This document shows, piece after piece, positions 34,839 to 45,700 of a stretch of 64,000 nt of DNA. Each line of letters opens with the position of its first letter. The stretch's first letter is position 1. Under the pieces are notes generated by a model. That model was not told the DNA's origin. It saw only the letters and a program-made list of their open reading frames with translations, and ran no database searches. The translations under genes and the position numbers were made by a program. This stretch comes from Paenibacillus phytohabitans (GTDB taxonomy: Bacteria; Bacillota; Bacilli; Paenibacillales; Paenibacillaceae), in contig NZ_WHOB01000067.1 of assembly GCF_013141775.1 (NCBI RefSeq), forward strand, positions 16,332 to 80,331, read 5' to 3'.

Positions 34839-34881
34839 GGAAGGCACTGACAACAAGCAGGACAAATCCGAATCAACACAC

Positions 34882-34923
34882 AAAAAGCCCAAGCCCGGCA
34901 TAACACCCCAGGCTTGAGCTTTT
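34882..34923. terminator. Bidirectional terminator between flagellin and the GH112 gene
   Basis: AAGCCCAAGCC and GGCTTGAGCTT form a stem with A and T runs on either side; it serves the convergent flagellin and phosphorylase genes. Confidence 0.75.
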
Positions 34924-34925
34924 CA

Positions 34926-37094
34926 TTATTCCTGTTCCCCAATAGTCCGAATAATCGTATCGAACGGTTCTAATTCCACAGTCTGCGGTCCATACTCCGT
35001 CTCGATCGTAGTCTTTTGCAGCTGGTCGCTGTTATTGATCACGACGAGCATCTTGCTCTCCGGATAATACGCGCACTCGGTATAGAGGTTATCCGGGATG
35101 TACTTCGTATCCTGTAGCTCCTTACCGGCATAGCGGATCAGGTTCAGCAGCAGACGGGTATTCTCCCAGCCGAATTCGAAGGAAGGCAGGTAGATTCCCT
35201 TACCTTTACCGAAACTATTCGCAGATAGTGTGATTTTACCGTCCAACTCACTCATCACAGCAGCGGAACCATCCGTAAGATGGATGCCGTTCTTCGGTGT
35301 AATGCTGGCGCCATCAGGCACCAGACCTTGCTCAGCTTGAACCTCATATGCCCATTTGCCATGTGCTACCCGCGCACCCGTGTCCTCATCCACACCCAGA
35401 ACATGCGCCATTCTGAAGTAGCTGTCGTATCCCTCAACCGCCGAAGGCTGGTTAATCCCGATAAAGGTACCGCCCTCATACACCCATTTGGTCAGGACAT
35501 CCACAGACTTGCTGTCTTTCCAGTAGTCCCCGCCGCTCCAGGCTGTACCGGCACTGCCTGCATTAATCACTACATCAATATGCTGCAGCACGCCCTGGCG
35601 GATATCCTCGAAATCAATGAACTGCACCTCAACCGGCAGACCGGATAGAGCTTCATTAATGTGAATCAGCTCATGCATATACGTCTCATGGAAGTGGCCG
35701 GACAAGGTCCAAGATCTCAGCTTGCCCCAGCTATGCAGAATGGCTACCCTGGTCTTGATATGATAGGGCTTGCCTTGCTCATGCAGCTCTTTAATTTCTC
35801 TGAATTCATTCGCAATCTTCTCGATATAATCACAGAAATCCGGGTAAGGCTCGACCAGATGCAGATATCCGCCCAGGCCAATCCGGTCAATCGGCTCACG
35901 CAGGAGGGCACGCCGGATGTTGATCCAGTATTTTTTGGCATCCAGTGTCGGATTTCCCCCTTCCATGAAGGTAGGCGCGCCGCCTAAACCCACCGGGAAC
36001 AAGTACGGATGCAGCCGGATCTCATGCGTATCCACTTCCACCCCTGAACAGAGCCTTGCTTCATATCCGGAGAACACACATTTGATCATCCCGTCGAAAC
36101 CAAACTCACCGAAGCGGTCATTGTAAGGCTCTGCGCCAACCCAGCTGTCATCGTAGAAGACATACGCCAGCTTGTCATGCTTATGCACAATATCAATTAA
36201 CTGCTTGCCGAATCCGATCACGAAATCATTGATAAAAGCCATATAGTCGAGCTTGCGCTGCTCCGCCGGGATATGACTGACGCGGTATTTGCCGCCGTTC
36301 ACGAAATCTTCTGCCGTCAGCGAATAGCCGTATTGCTGCGCGAACAGATCCAGACCTCTCGCACTCACCGTGAAATCATAGGAACCCCAGTCTGAGAAAA
36401 GATGGCGGTTACGCTCACTGCTGCCCCAGATCCAGGCGAAATTATAGAACAGGGAAGTAAACCGGACAACCGTCGTTTCCTTATGCTCCTGGCACCAGTC
36501 TTCCATCCATTCCAGCAGGTACTTCTGCGTGTCCTGATACATAGGATCAATCTGCATCAGATGCTCTTTGTTCCAGTTGTTCGTGGTGTGATTGTACATG
36601 GAGATCTCTTCCCAGATCCGGTAGGCCATGAAGCTGACGGTGTATTTATGCCAAGGTACGATTCCGGTAAGCACCACATTGCCTGACTCCCGGTCGTAAT
36701 TCCACTGCTCTCTCGGTACTTCTTCACCGGTCGTCCGGTCATATACCTGCCAGTACTTATACGCCTCACGGGAATCATTCACTCTGAACTGTTCAGCGAA
36801 GAAATCCTCCATCAGGTAGACCGACAAATAATCCTGCACAGCCACCTTCGGATTCGTAATAAGGAAGCTCTGCTGCAGCTTATCCGGGTTCTGCGACGCC
36901 CATTCATTATGGTCCCGGATGATACAGACTGTAGAATAAATGCCGTATCCGGCATTGATAATCTCATCAGATAACTGTGTACCGTCACTGTCACGGATGA
37001 CATCGGCACCCCAGCGTTCAGCGAGTTCAAGCGTTAGCGCTTCGTAACCGGATTCTCCCGGCAGTGTGAAAGCGCCTGTTGATGGTTTGGACAA
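34926..37094 (-). CDS. GH112 beta-galactoside phosphorylase (probably galactosyl-rhamnose type)
   Basis: A 722-residue glycoside hydrolase family 112 protein. It opens with the FTLPGESGYE segment of the TIM-barrel start, and the general acid is one of the paired aspartates D315-D316 in YVFYDDSWVGAEPYN. Known GH112 enzymes cleave beta-galactosides with phosphate, giving galactose 1-phosphate: galacto-N-biose/lacto-N-biose phosphorylases, and the D-galactosyl-beta-1,4-L-rhamnose phosphorylase of Clostridium phytofermentans. The adjacent GH105 gene works on rhamnogalacturonan I, so the rhamnose-type specificity is the better guess. It lacks a signal peptide (cytosolic). It starts at a TTG (37094) with AGGAGG eight bases upstream. 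Confidence 0.88.
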   Translation of the reverse strand: MSKPSTGAFTLPGESGYEALTLELAERWGADVIRDSDGTQLSDEIINAGYGIYSTVCIIRDHNEWASQNPDKLQQSFLITNPKVAVQDYLSVYLMEDFFAEQFRVNDSREAYKYWQVYDRTTGEEVPREQWNYDRESGNVVLTGIVPWHKYTVSFMAYRIWEEISMYNHTTNNWNKEHLMQIDPMYQDTQKYLLEWMEDWCQEHKETTVVRFTSLFYNFAWIWGSSERNRHLFSDWGSYDFTVSARGLDLFAQQYGYSLTAEDFVNGGKYRVSHIPAEQRKLDYMAFINDFVIGFGKQLIDIVHKHDKLAYVFYDDSWVGAEPYNDRFGEFGFDGMIKCVFSGYEARLCSGVEVDTHEIRLHPYLFPVGLGGAPTFMEGGNPTLDAKKYWINIRRALLREPIDRIGLGGYLHLVEPYPDFCDYIEKIANEFREIKELHEQGKPYHIKTRVAILHSWGKLRSWTLSGHFHETYMHELIHINEALSGLPVEVQFIDFEDIRQGVLQHIDVVINAGSAGTAWSGGDYWKDSKSVDVLTKWVYEGGTFIGINQPSAVEGYDSYFRMAHVLGVDEDTGARVAHGKWAYEVQAEQGLVPDGASITPKNGIHLTDGSAAVMSELDGKITLSANSFGKGKGIYLPSFEFGWENTRLLLNLIRYAGKELQDTKYIPDNLYTECAYYPESKMLVVINNSDQLQKTTIETEYGPQTVELEPFDTIIRTIGEQE

Positions 37095-37106
37095 TTCGGT
37101 TCCCTC

Positions 37107-38129
37107 CTATTTAAGCATATCGGACAAGAAAGCAAGCGCTAAGCCTTGGCCCCAGCCTTGAATCCAGTCTTTTGGAATATTGCGGTACCCTTCGCGGTCC
37201 TTCATTACGGCTGTGCCGCCGGATACGCCCAGGACACGTCCGTCTTCGCTGATGTTTGCAAGAATGCCCTTTAACGCTTTTTGCACATATTTGGTGTGCA
37301 GCGGATTGCCGTTGTTGATCATCGCCGCCGCAATGCCGCAGGATGCCGATACTTCTTCATAAGATTCCTCATCATCCAGCACCGTCCGCCACAAGCCGTT
37401 CTCTGTCTGTACAAGCTTCAGCGCCGCCAATTGATCACGGAGCGAACATTCCACGTCCATACACTGCGGATACAAATACCAGTCCTTCAAAAGCGGCTTC
37501 ACCTGCGACATTGTATACGCACCCCAGGCATTCGCTCTGCCCCAGTATAGTCCGGACATATGATCCTGCTTCACATTGTTGTAGCCATGGAACCAGAAGC
37601 CGGTGCCAGGGTCCTGCAGGTATTTGATATGCCAGTAGTATTGGTTGAGGGCATCCTGGATCAGCTCCTGATCCTTCAGCTTACTGCCCACACGCAGCAG
37701 GAAGAATGCCGCCATAAACAGCGTATCCGCCCAAGCCTGTTCCGGAAAATCATTAGAAATCGATACCGTATGCTGCAGCACATTGTCTCCGAACCGCAGC
37801 GCATTTTTACGGATGTATTCTACCTTGCTCATCGCAATATCCCAATATTTCTGCTCTCCAGTCGCTTCATACAAGGTGATCAGCATGTGGCCCATGGCAC
37901 AAGTATTAACCGTCCAGTCCGGCAGCCCCAGCTCAATATATTCATCCGCCCACTGAACCAGTCTGTCCAGGTACTCTTTGTTCCCTGTAGTCTGATAAGC
38001 TCTGGATACCCCATAATAAGCTACGCCGCAAGGCCAGTCCCATGTTAAGTCCATCGCCAGTGTTTTGTTGGTGACCTTGTCGATAATACTTAGAATCTCT
38101 TCCCTGTTGAAATCCACTTGAATCATCTT
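37107..38129 (-). CDS. GH105 unsaturated rhamnogalacturonyl hydrolase (YteR-like)
   Basis: A 340-residue (alpha/alpha)6-barrel enzyme of family GH105, which removes the unsaturated galacturonate left by rhamnogalacturonan lyases. Motifs equivalent to those of YteR are visible: QAWADTLFMAAFFL (catalytic aspartate), GFWFHGYNN (histidine) and SGLYWGRANAWGAY. No signal peptide, so it acts on imported oligosaccharides. The ATG at 38129 has AGAGGGG eight bases upstream; the frame is open to 38159 but without a ribosome site. It is the first gene of a two-gene operon with the phosphorylase, 12 bases apart. Confidence 0.92.
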   Translation of the reverse strand, partial: KMIQVDFNREEILSIIDKVTNKTLAMDLTWDWPCGVAYYGVSRAYQTTGNKEYLDRLVQWADEYIELGLPDWTVNTCAMGHMLITLYEATGEQKYWDIAMSKVEYIRKNALRFGDNVLQHTVSISNDFPEQAWADTLFMAAFFLLRVGSKLKDQELIQDALNQYYWHIKYLQDPGTGFWFHGYNNVKQDHMSGLYWGRANAWGAYTMSQVKPLLKDWYLYPQCMDVECSLRDQLAALKLVQTENGLWRTVLDDEESYEEVSASCGIAAAMINNGNPLHTKYVQKALKGILANISEDGRVLGVSGGTAVMKDREGYRNIPKDWIQGWGQGLALAFLSDMLK

Positions 38130-38179
38130 ATTACCCCTCTCTTGTCTCACGCGCCTCAATAGCGCTTACTATCCGTCTC

Positions 38180-38196
38180 ATTGCAAGCGCTTTACA
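38180..38196. promoter_or_regulatory. Possible cre-like site in the divergent promoter region
   Basis: ATTGCAAGCGCTTTACA contains the AAGCGCTT core of CcpA sites but departs from the full consensus at about three positions. It lies between the GH105 operon and the divergent AraC gene, 50 bases upstream of the former. Confidence 0.4.
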
Positions 38197-38302
38197 TACT
38201 CCATTGTAAGCAGTAAAATATTCTATATCTAAGCATATTCACAGCAAAACTGCGCATTTTCGACCATTTATCTATTTTAATATTATAGAGGAGCCCCCGG
38301 AT

Positions 38303-39244
38303 ATGCCCAGAAAAAAGAAACCCGTCATCGAGTACCGCCACTACAGCCTGCCGATCCATTTCCCTGTGCTGCTGTTAAGCGGGGAACGCTGGAAGATCTC
38401 CGATATTAAGAGCGAGCACCTGCATTTCCATAACCACCTGGAGATTGGGATTTGCTATTCGGATAGCGGCATCATGGAGATCAAGGGCGAGTCTGTACCT
38501 TTTACAGCCGGTGATGTGACCTTCCTCCCCCGGTACCTTCCGCATACGACGTATAGTTCTCCGGGTGAGGCCAGTCTGTGGTCTTATCTCTTTTTCTCGC
38601 CGGAGGACCTCTTTCAGCATTCCTTCAAAAGCGCCTATAGCAACTTCGAGCCGAATTTGTGGGCGGTGCTGGGGAAGAACTGTATCCTGAATAAGGATAA
38701 GCACCCCATGGTGTATAGTCTGGCCACGTCGATTGTGGAGGAATTGCAGCAGCAGAAGCCTTATTATCAGGAGAGCGCCTACGGCTTATTGCTGTCGCTG
38801 TATATCGAGCTGCTCCGGATCCATTCCACGAATGAGGCGCTGACCGATCAGGAAGCAGGGCATAATCTGAAGGGCGACTTCGTCATCTCCCCGGCGCTGG
38901 AGTATATCACCAGGAACTATATGCTGCCGATGACCATCGACTTCCTGGCCGACCTCTGCCACTTGAGCACCACCCACTTCCGCCGCAAATTCCATGAAAT
39001 GATGGGCACCGCCCCCCTCGACTTCCTGAGCAGCACCCGGATCGAAGAGGCCTGTAAGCAGCTGAAGAGCACCGAGGATTCTATTCTTGAGATTTCTGAA
39101 AAGGTGGGGTTTCATTCCATCTCCAGCTTCAACCGCTGTTTCTCTAAGCTAATGGGCACGTCCCCCAAGGAATGGCGTAAGAGTGCACAGTCCGAGACGC
39201 AGTCGGCGAAGGCAAGTATTCTGGAATTTACGGGGTGGGTATGA
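38303..39244 (+). CDS. AraC-family regulator with cupin sensor domain
   Basis: A 313-residue regulator: an N-terminal cupin-like arm (about 15-150, including HLHFHNHLEIGICYSDSGIMEIKGE and FTAGDVTFLPRYLPHTTYS) and a C-terminal AraC double helix-turn-helix (about 195-295, MTIDFLADLCHLSTTHFRRKFHEMMGTAPLDFL and ILEISEKVGFHSISSFNRCFSKLMGTSPKEW). It is divergent from the GH105-GH112 operon and so probably activates it in response to a rhamnogalacturonan-derived sugar. The ATG has GAGGAG ten bases upstream. Its last bases overlap the IS3 remnant. Confidence 0.88.
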   Translation: MPRKKKPVIEYRHYSLPIHFPVLLLSGERWKISDIKSEHLHFHNHLEIGICYSDSGIMEIKGESVPFTAGDVTFLPRYLPHTTYSSPGEASLWSYLFFSPEDLFQHSFKSAYSNFEPNLWAVLGKNCILNKDKHPMVYSLATSIVEELQQQKPYYQESAYGLLLSLYIELLRIHSTNEALTDQEAGHNLKGDFVISPALEYITRNYMLPMTIDFLADLCHLSTTHFRRKFHEMMGTAPLDFLSSTRIEEACKQLKSTEDSILEISEKVGFHSISSFNRCFSKLMGTSPKEWRKSAQSETQSAKASILEFTGWV

Positions 39245-39696
39245 GAATGAATAGTAAGGGTGAAAAGTCTGTCCTTGCAGACAAGATTCACGAACTGAAC
39301 AAGCAGGTGCTGGCAAAAGAAGAGGAGCTTGCCGTCCTAAAAAAGACCCGCGCATATCTTCCGCAATCTAAAGCACAAAGATTTCAGTTCATCGAAGACC
39401 ATAGCTCCGAATTTACGGTAGAGAGGCTGTGCAGCATTCTTGAAGTATCACGGAGTGGATTTTACAAATGGAGAAGTGCCGAAGTCAGCCCTCAGGCGAA
39501 GCGCAAAGCCTTACTGCTAAAGCGGGTCGCTTACCTCTTTGAGGCTAACCACGGCCAGTACGGCAGTCCAAAGATCACCCTCCTCTTAAGGGAAGAGGGC
39601 TATATTATTAGCGAGCGCACAGTAGGAAAGTACATGCGGGAACTTGGTTTACGTGCGTATTACGCCAAGCAGGTGGATAAGAAACTGGAGGAATAA
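39241..39696 (+). pseudogene. IS3-family transposase remnant
   Basis: About 150 codons resembling the end of IS3 OrfA (a leucine-rich coiled coil, KIHELNKQVLAKEEELAVLKK) joined in one frame to the start of OrfB (FIEDHSSEFTVERLCSILEVSRSGFYKWR, then the HTH_21-type YLFEANHGQYGSPKITLLLREEGY). The integrase core with its DDE residues is absent; the frame ends ten residues after ELGLRAYYAKQ. In intact IS3 elements OrfA and OrfB are in different frames, so this has been rearranged as well as truncated. It cannot be active. I found no terminal inverted repeats around it. Confidence 0.8.
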
Positions 39697-39722
39697 TATT
39701 ATTCCAATAAACCACTATATAT

Positions 39723-39763
39723 AAAAAGAAGCGAATTCAGCACAGTGTCTGGATTCGCTTCTT
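39723..39763. terminator. Bidirectional terminator before the giant surface-protein gene
   Basis: GAAGCGAATTCAG (39728-39740) and CTGGATTCGCTTC (39749-39761), one mismatch, with an A-run on the left and T-rich bases on the right; it ends the minus-strand SLH gene and any plus-strand transcript from the AraC gene. Confidence 0.75.
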
Positions 39764-39778
39764 CTATAATTAACTTAA

Positions 39779-42700
39779 TTAATCAATCAAATCCGACTTC
39801 TGCAGCAGCCGCTGAATCAGTACGGCCACTTCCGCGCGGGTAACATTCGCCTTTGCCTCCAGCTTGCTGTCCCCGCGGCCGGTAATTAAGCCAGCCTTAG
39901 CTGCAAGCGCCAGGCTGTCCCCGGCCCAGGCGCCTATGCTGCCTGCATCTGTAAAGGCTGCAAGTACACTTGCTGTATCCACTGTGCCGGTCTGCTCTGC
40001 AAGACCTGTCAGCTTCATCGCCTTGGCGATAATGCTCATGGCCTGCTCGCGTGTGATCCGGGCATCCGGACGGAAGGCTCCGTCCTCGAAGCCGGTGATC
40101 AGCCCGTATTCGGATGCTGTCTCCACCGCTGCCGCATACCAGCTATCCGCTGCAACATCTGCAAACGCCGATGTTCCTTCCGCAAGCTTCAATCCCAGGC
40201 CGCGTACGATAATCGCTGCGAACTCTGCACGGGTGATGTCTGCGTTCGGGTTGAAGGTCGTTTCGTTCACACCGTTAATGACCAGACGCGATCCCATATC
40301 GTTCACTGCGTTCTTCGCCCAGTGGTTGTCCACATCCGCAAAAGTCAGCGGATGCCAGACCACCGCATACGAGCTGTTCGTCAAGCTCTTGATATCTGCG
40401 TAATACCTGCCGTCTTTCCGGACGAGTCTGGTCGGCACATGGCGCACTGTACCATCCGGGTCTACGACGATTCCCGTCGTAATCCGGTTAGGATCAATAC
40501 CATCCGGAAGAGCTACTGTACGCTCCACGTAAGCATTGAACCGGCTCACTTCGACTGTCAATGTATCGTAAGTTGCGGTAACGGTGAAATCTATTGGCGG
40601 TGCAACAAGGGTGAAGCCCCCTCTGCCTGCAGCAGCTGTCACTACCTGGTTCATGGATGCCGGGGTTTCAGCAATCGTAATCCTCAGCGTAATGTCCTCC
40701 AGCTTCATCCCGTTTCCGAGTCTCTCAGCCAACGCACCGATGTTGATCTCGGATGCCGGCAAAGTATAAGTCCCTTTGGTTGTCTGAAGCACCAGGGTTG
40801 CTGATACATTCTCCATGTTCTTGATCATCTGGCCGTTCAGCTCCGCGATGATGATGTTGGAATCCAGCATCATCGGAATTGTAACTACAGCGCCATTCCC
40901 TTCCGCATCCAGCTTCGCTTGAAGCTTCGCCGGATCAACAGCGATAGTAGTTATCTTCAAGTTTCCGGAGGTCGTTGTTGTGGCTTTGCCCGCGTTCTCT
41001 TCCTTGCCGTTAACAAGGACGATCACATCGGTAACATTGCTTGCCGCGGAACCAGTACTGGTTCCGGTTCCCGGAATGACGGGATCGGGATCTGGTGTTA
41101 CGGTATTAGCTGCCACAACAACCGCTGTTGCGCTGCCGTACTTCACTACCTTGCCGTCAGCATCCACTTCTGCTATTCCAATCCTATCGCCGTTAGCTGC
41201 AGGAATTAGACCATCGATTCCTACAAGGGTGTATCCCGTCAGGATTTCCCCAGCATTAGGTGTAACAACGCTGCCCGTGCCGAAATTCTTGTACAGCAGC
41301 TTATGTCCTGCAGCTGGCTCCGGCGTAACACTGATCTGCGTATATCCGTTATTCCCTGCACCACTTGGATCGCTGGCACTCACGGACAAGCCCCCCGCAG
41401 GGATAAGCTCATTAATTGTAAAGGTCAGCGTAGTTGCCGGACCCGCCGGAACCGATCCGCTGGCCGCAACCCTAACCTTAACGGTGTGTTCACCGCTCAA
41501 GTCCGGCAGGTTGGTTCCGTCGTAGCGTACGAAAGTTCCGTCGTCCACTGCGAATTCCATGCTGGTGTCCAGACCAACAATCGTATTGTTCTGGTCATCC
41601 GCTGCCACTTCAGGTGCAGCCGGGATGACTGCATCCGAATCATGAACGGTAACCTGAGCAATATTAGAAGCGAATGCTGTTGACGTTGCCTTCTCCCGTA
41701 CATAATACGTGTCCGGTGCAAGACCCGTAATAATTGTGTCTGTAACTTCTGACCAAAGGCCTGTACTGCCTATCTTGTACTCCATCTGGACTGTCAGATT
41801 CTGCAGGGTACCGTCATTCGCCCCGTTGTACGTCACATCTGTAACACTCACGCCAACCGGAGCTGCCGGACGGGCTGGAAGACTTAACATCTGCACTGCA
41901 CTGTCTGTAGTCGTAGAAGCGTTGCCTTTCTTCACGATGCTAAGTGACGTTCCCAGCCAGCTGCTGTCGATGGCCAAGTTACCATCCGCTGCCGCTGTTA
42001 CTGGTATACCATTCACTGTGTATGAAGCGTCCGGTGTCAGACCTGTCAGCTGCTCTGCCGCATAGTCAATCTCTGCGGCCGGAGCTGCTTCCGGCGTTGC
42101 CGTGAACGACAATACCGTTAGTTGCACCGAAGCCGAGATGAATGTCGTTGCCGTTGCTTTCGTCCGGACATAGTAGGTGTCCGGGACAAGTGCCGTTACA
42201 GTTGTGCCCGGCACATCCGTCCACGCACCTGCTGTCCCCTTCTTGTATTCCATTGCAGTTGTTACGTTCGTTAAAGTACCATCGTTAGCATTTAACGAGG
42301 TTTCATCCGTCGATGCCAAACCAGCAGGTGCTGCCGGACGAACAGGAATACTCACCGTCTGTGCCGCGCTATCTATAGTCGTCGAACCGTTACCTTTCTT
42401 CACAATACTCAGTGAAGTTCCCAGCCAGCTGCTATCTATAGCCAGCTTACCATCTACGGTCGCCGTTATTGCCAGTGTACCGTTCAACGTGTATGCACCG
42501 TTTGCCGTAAGTCCCGTCAGCTGCTCAGCTGCATAGTCTATTTCAGCTGCCGGGATTGCTTCCTGCGTCGGCACAAACGCAGCCACCGTCACGCTCTGTG
42601 CTTCCGACACAAATGCCGCCAACGTCGCCTTCGCCCGGACGTAATACGTGTCCGGTGCAAGTTCTGTCACGCTTGTGCCCGTTATACCAAGCCACGTACC

Positions 42701-45700
42701 CGCGATGCCCTTCTTGTATTCCATCGCCGTGGTTACCCCAGTCAATGTGCCATCTTCGGCACCAATTGCTGTCTCCTCCGTTGCCGCCACACCAGTAGGT
42801 GCTGCCGGACGAACAGGAATACTTACCGTCTGCGCCGCGCTATCTATAGTCGTCGAACCGTTGCCTTTCTTCACAATACTCAGTGAAGTTCCCAGCCAGC
42901 TGCTATCTATTGCCAGCTTACCATCTGCGGTCGCCGTTACTGCCAGTGCACCGTTTATCGTGTACGCGCCGTTTGTCGTCAGATCCGTCAGTTGCTCAGC
43001 CGCATAGTCAATAACTGCTGCCGGAGTCACTTCCGGCGTCGGCACAAAGGCAGCCACCGTCACACTCTGCTCTTCTGATACAAATGCCGCCAACGTCGCC
43101 TTCGTCCGAACGTAATACGTGTCCGGTACAAGCCCTGTCACGGTTGTGCCCGTAACATCCACCCATGCACCCACGATGCCCTTCTTATATTCCATCGCCG
43201 TGGTAACACCCGTCAATGCGCCATCTTCGGCACTTATCGCCGTTTCATCCACCGCAGCCACACCAACTGGTGCTGCCGGACGAACAGGGATGTTCACCGT
43301 CTGCGCCGCACTATCTATAGTCGTCGAACCGTTACCTTTTTTCACAATACTCAGTGAAGTTCCCAGCCAGCTGCTATCTATTGCCAGCTTACCATCTGCG
43401 GCCGCTGTTATTGCCAGTGTACCGTTTATCGTGTACGCGCCATTTGCCGTCAGACCCGTCAGCTGCTCTGCCGCATAGTCAATTTCAGCTACGGGGGTCG
43501 CTTCCTGCGTCGGCACAAACGCAGCCACCGTCACGCTCTGTGCTTCCGACACAAACGCCATCGAACTTGCTTTCGTCCGGACGTAATACGTGTCCGGCGC
43601 AAGTCCTGTCACGGTTACGCCTGTAACATCTCCCCAGTTACCTAACGTGCCCTTCTTGTATTCCATCGCCGTGGTTACCCCAGTCAATGTGCCATCTTCG
43701 GCACCAATTGCTGTCTCCTCCGTCGCCGCCACACCAATAGGTGCCGCCGGACGAACAGGAATACTCACCGTCTGCGCCGCGCTATCTATAGTCGTCGAAC
43801 CGTTACCTTTTTTCACAATACTCAGCGACGTTCCCAGCCAGCTGTTATCTATAGCCAGCTTACCCTCGGCGGCCGCCGTTACTGCCAGTGTACCTTTTAT
43901 CGTATACGAACCACTTGCCGCCAGACCCGTCAGCTGCTCAGCCACATAGTCTATGACTGCTGCCGGAGTCGCTTCCGGCGTTGGCACAAACGCAGCCACC
44001 GTCACACTCTGCTCTTCTGATACAAATGCCGCTAACGTCGCCTTCGTCCGTACATAATACGTGTCCGGCGCAAGCCCTGTCACGGTTGCGCCTGATACAC
44101 CAAGCCACGTCCCCGCGATACCTCTTTTGTATTCCATCGCCGTGGTTACCCCAGTCAATGTGCCATCTTCGGCACTTATTGCCGTTTCATCCACCGCTGC
44201 CACACCAGTAGGTGCCGCCGGACGACTAGGGATGCTCACCGTCTGCGCCACGCTATCTATAGTCGTCGAACCGTTGCCTTTCTTCACAATACTCAGCGGT
44301 GTTCCCAGCCAGCTGCTATCTATAGCCAGCTTACCATCTACTGTCGCCGTTACTGCCAGCGTACCGTTCAACGTGTATGCACCGTTTGCCGTTAGTCCCG
44401 TCAGCTGCTCAGCTGCATAGTCTATTTCAGCTGCAGGCGTCGCTTCCGGCAATGCCGTGAACAGCGATACAGCTACCGTCATCGGCGAACCGCTGATCTT
44501 GTACCCGCTTGTCGAATTTACCGCTACCGATACGTCACCTTCAGTTGTTACTGAAGTAAGCCCTATGCTCCAATCTGTCCCTGACCCGCTCAAAGCTCCT
44601 TTTACAGCAGAACCAGTGCCATCTGTAATTGTAATATCGCCTGCCGTCAGTCCGGCAATCGCGGTATCGAAGGTCAGATCAATCTTCGTCGATGTTGTTG
44701 TTCCGGACACGCCGTCAGCTACCGCTGACAGCAGTGCAACCGGAATTGAAGCCTCTGTGTCAAACATTTTGCCGATTATTCTATAGTGACTGGCATCTGT
44801 ATTATCTGTTTTGATCAGAACAACCTTATCGCCGAAGGCGGGATACAAAGCGAATTTCGGATAATATTCCACATCGAACATCCAGCTGTCTTCATCATAT
44901 CCCTGAAATACCACCGGAGCGGAATCTACAGGCTGATCTGAGGTTAGGACCAGGTTGCCTTCATAATCATAGTAGTTCAGGTAAGCATACTGAGTTCCTG
45001 ACCATTCTGTACCGTAGTTGTATGCATCGTTGATGGCAGCATTGGAGATGGGATCCGTGCTTACTGTTACGAATCCGGGCTGTGCACCATCCTTATAGAC
45101 TGCAGCCGAAGCTTCACCCAGATAGCCGTTGACCTCAAATCCGTCTTGGCTGTTCCCCTCATTGTCATATAAAGAGACCGTGGATCTGTCATTCACCCAG
45201 TAATATTGGCTGAACATGAAATTCCCGTTGTTCAGCGTAGACAGATACAGTTGTTTCTCATTCGTTCTTGCTCCTACATCAATTGTTCTTAAGAGCGTTC
45301 CGCTGTTACTGAATATCTTCAGATAGATGTAATCGGCTGAAGCTCCTGAATTGTAAGCAACCATATATACACCATCTCCGGCGGATACATAAGACATGCT
45401 CGCATTAGCATCTACCAGAAGTGCTTCACTTGTAACAGGCGAACCCGCAGCGGTGAACACACGGGTAACCGTGCTCTTATTGTCGTTTCTTTGCCAGGAA
45501 AAGGCTATATTGCCGTCCGACAATTCCGTTGCCGATACAAAGCGTGTAAGCTGCGGAAGACTAGCATCACTAAATGTATTTATCTGAGTCTGGGTGGTTA
45601 CTTTGTGCCCCGCTTTATCAAGCACCATGAAATAGGTATTAGGAGTGCTCTCCGTAACTGTGCCCAATTGCAGATTATTTTCGCCCGAGTCACTTTTGTT

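Noticed and set aside
39241..39696. Active IS3 element
   Set aside because: The integrase core is missing and no terminal inverted repeats or target duplication were found.
42177..44420. Series of 119-residue open frames on the plus strand
   Set aside because: They are exact shadows of the 471-bp repeats of the minus-strand SLH gene; no ribosome sites.
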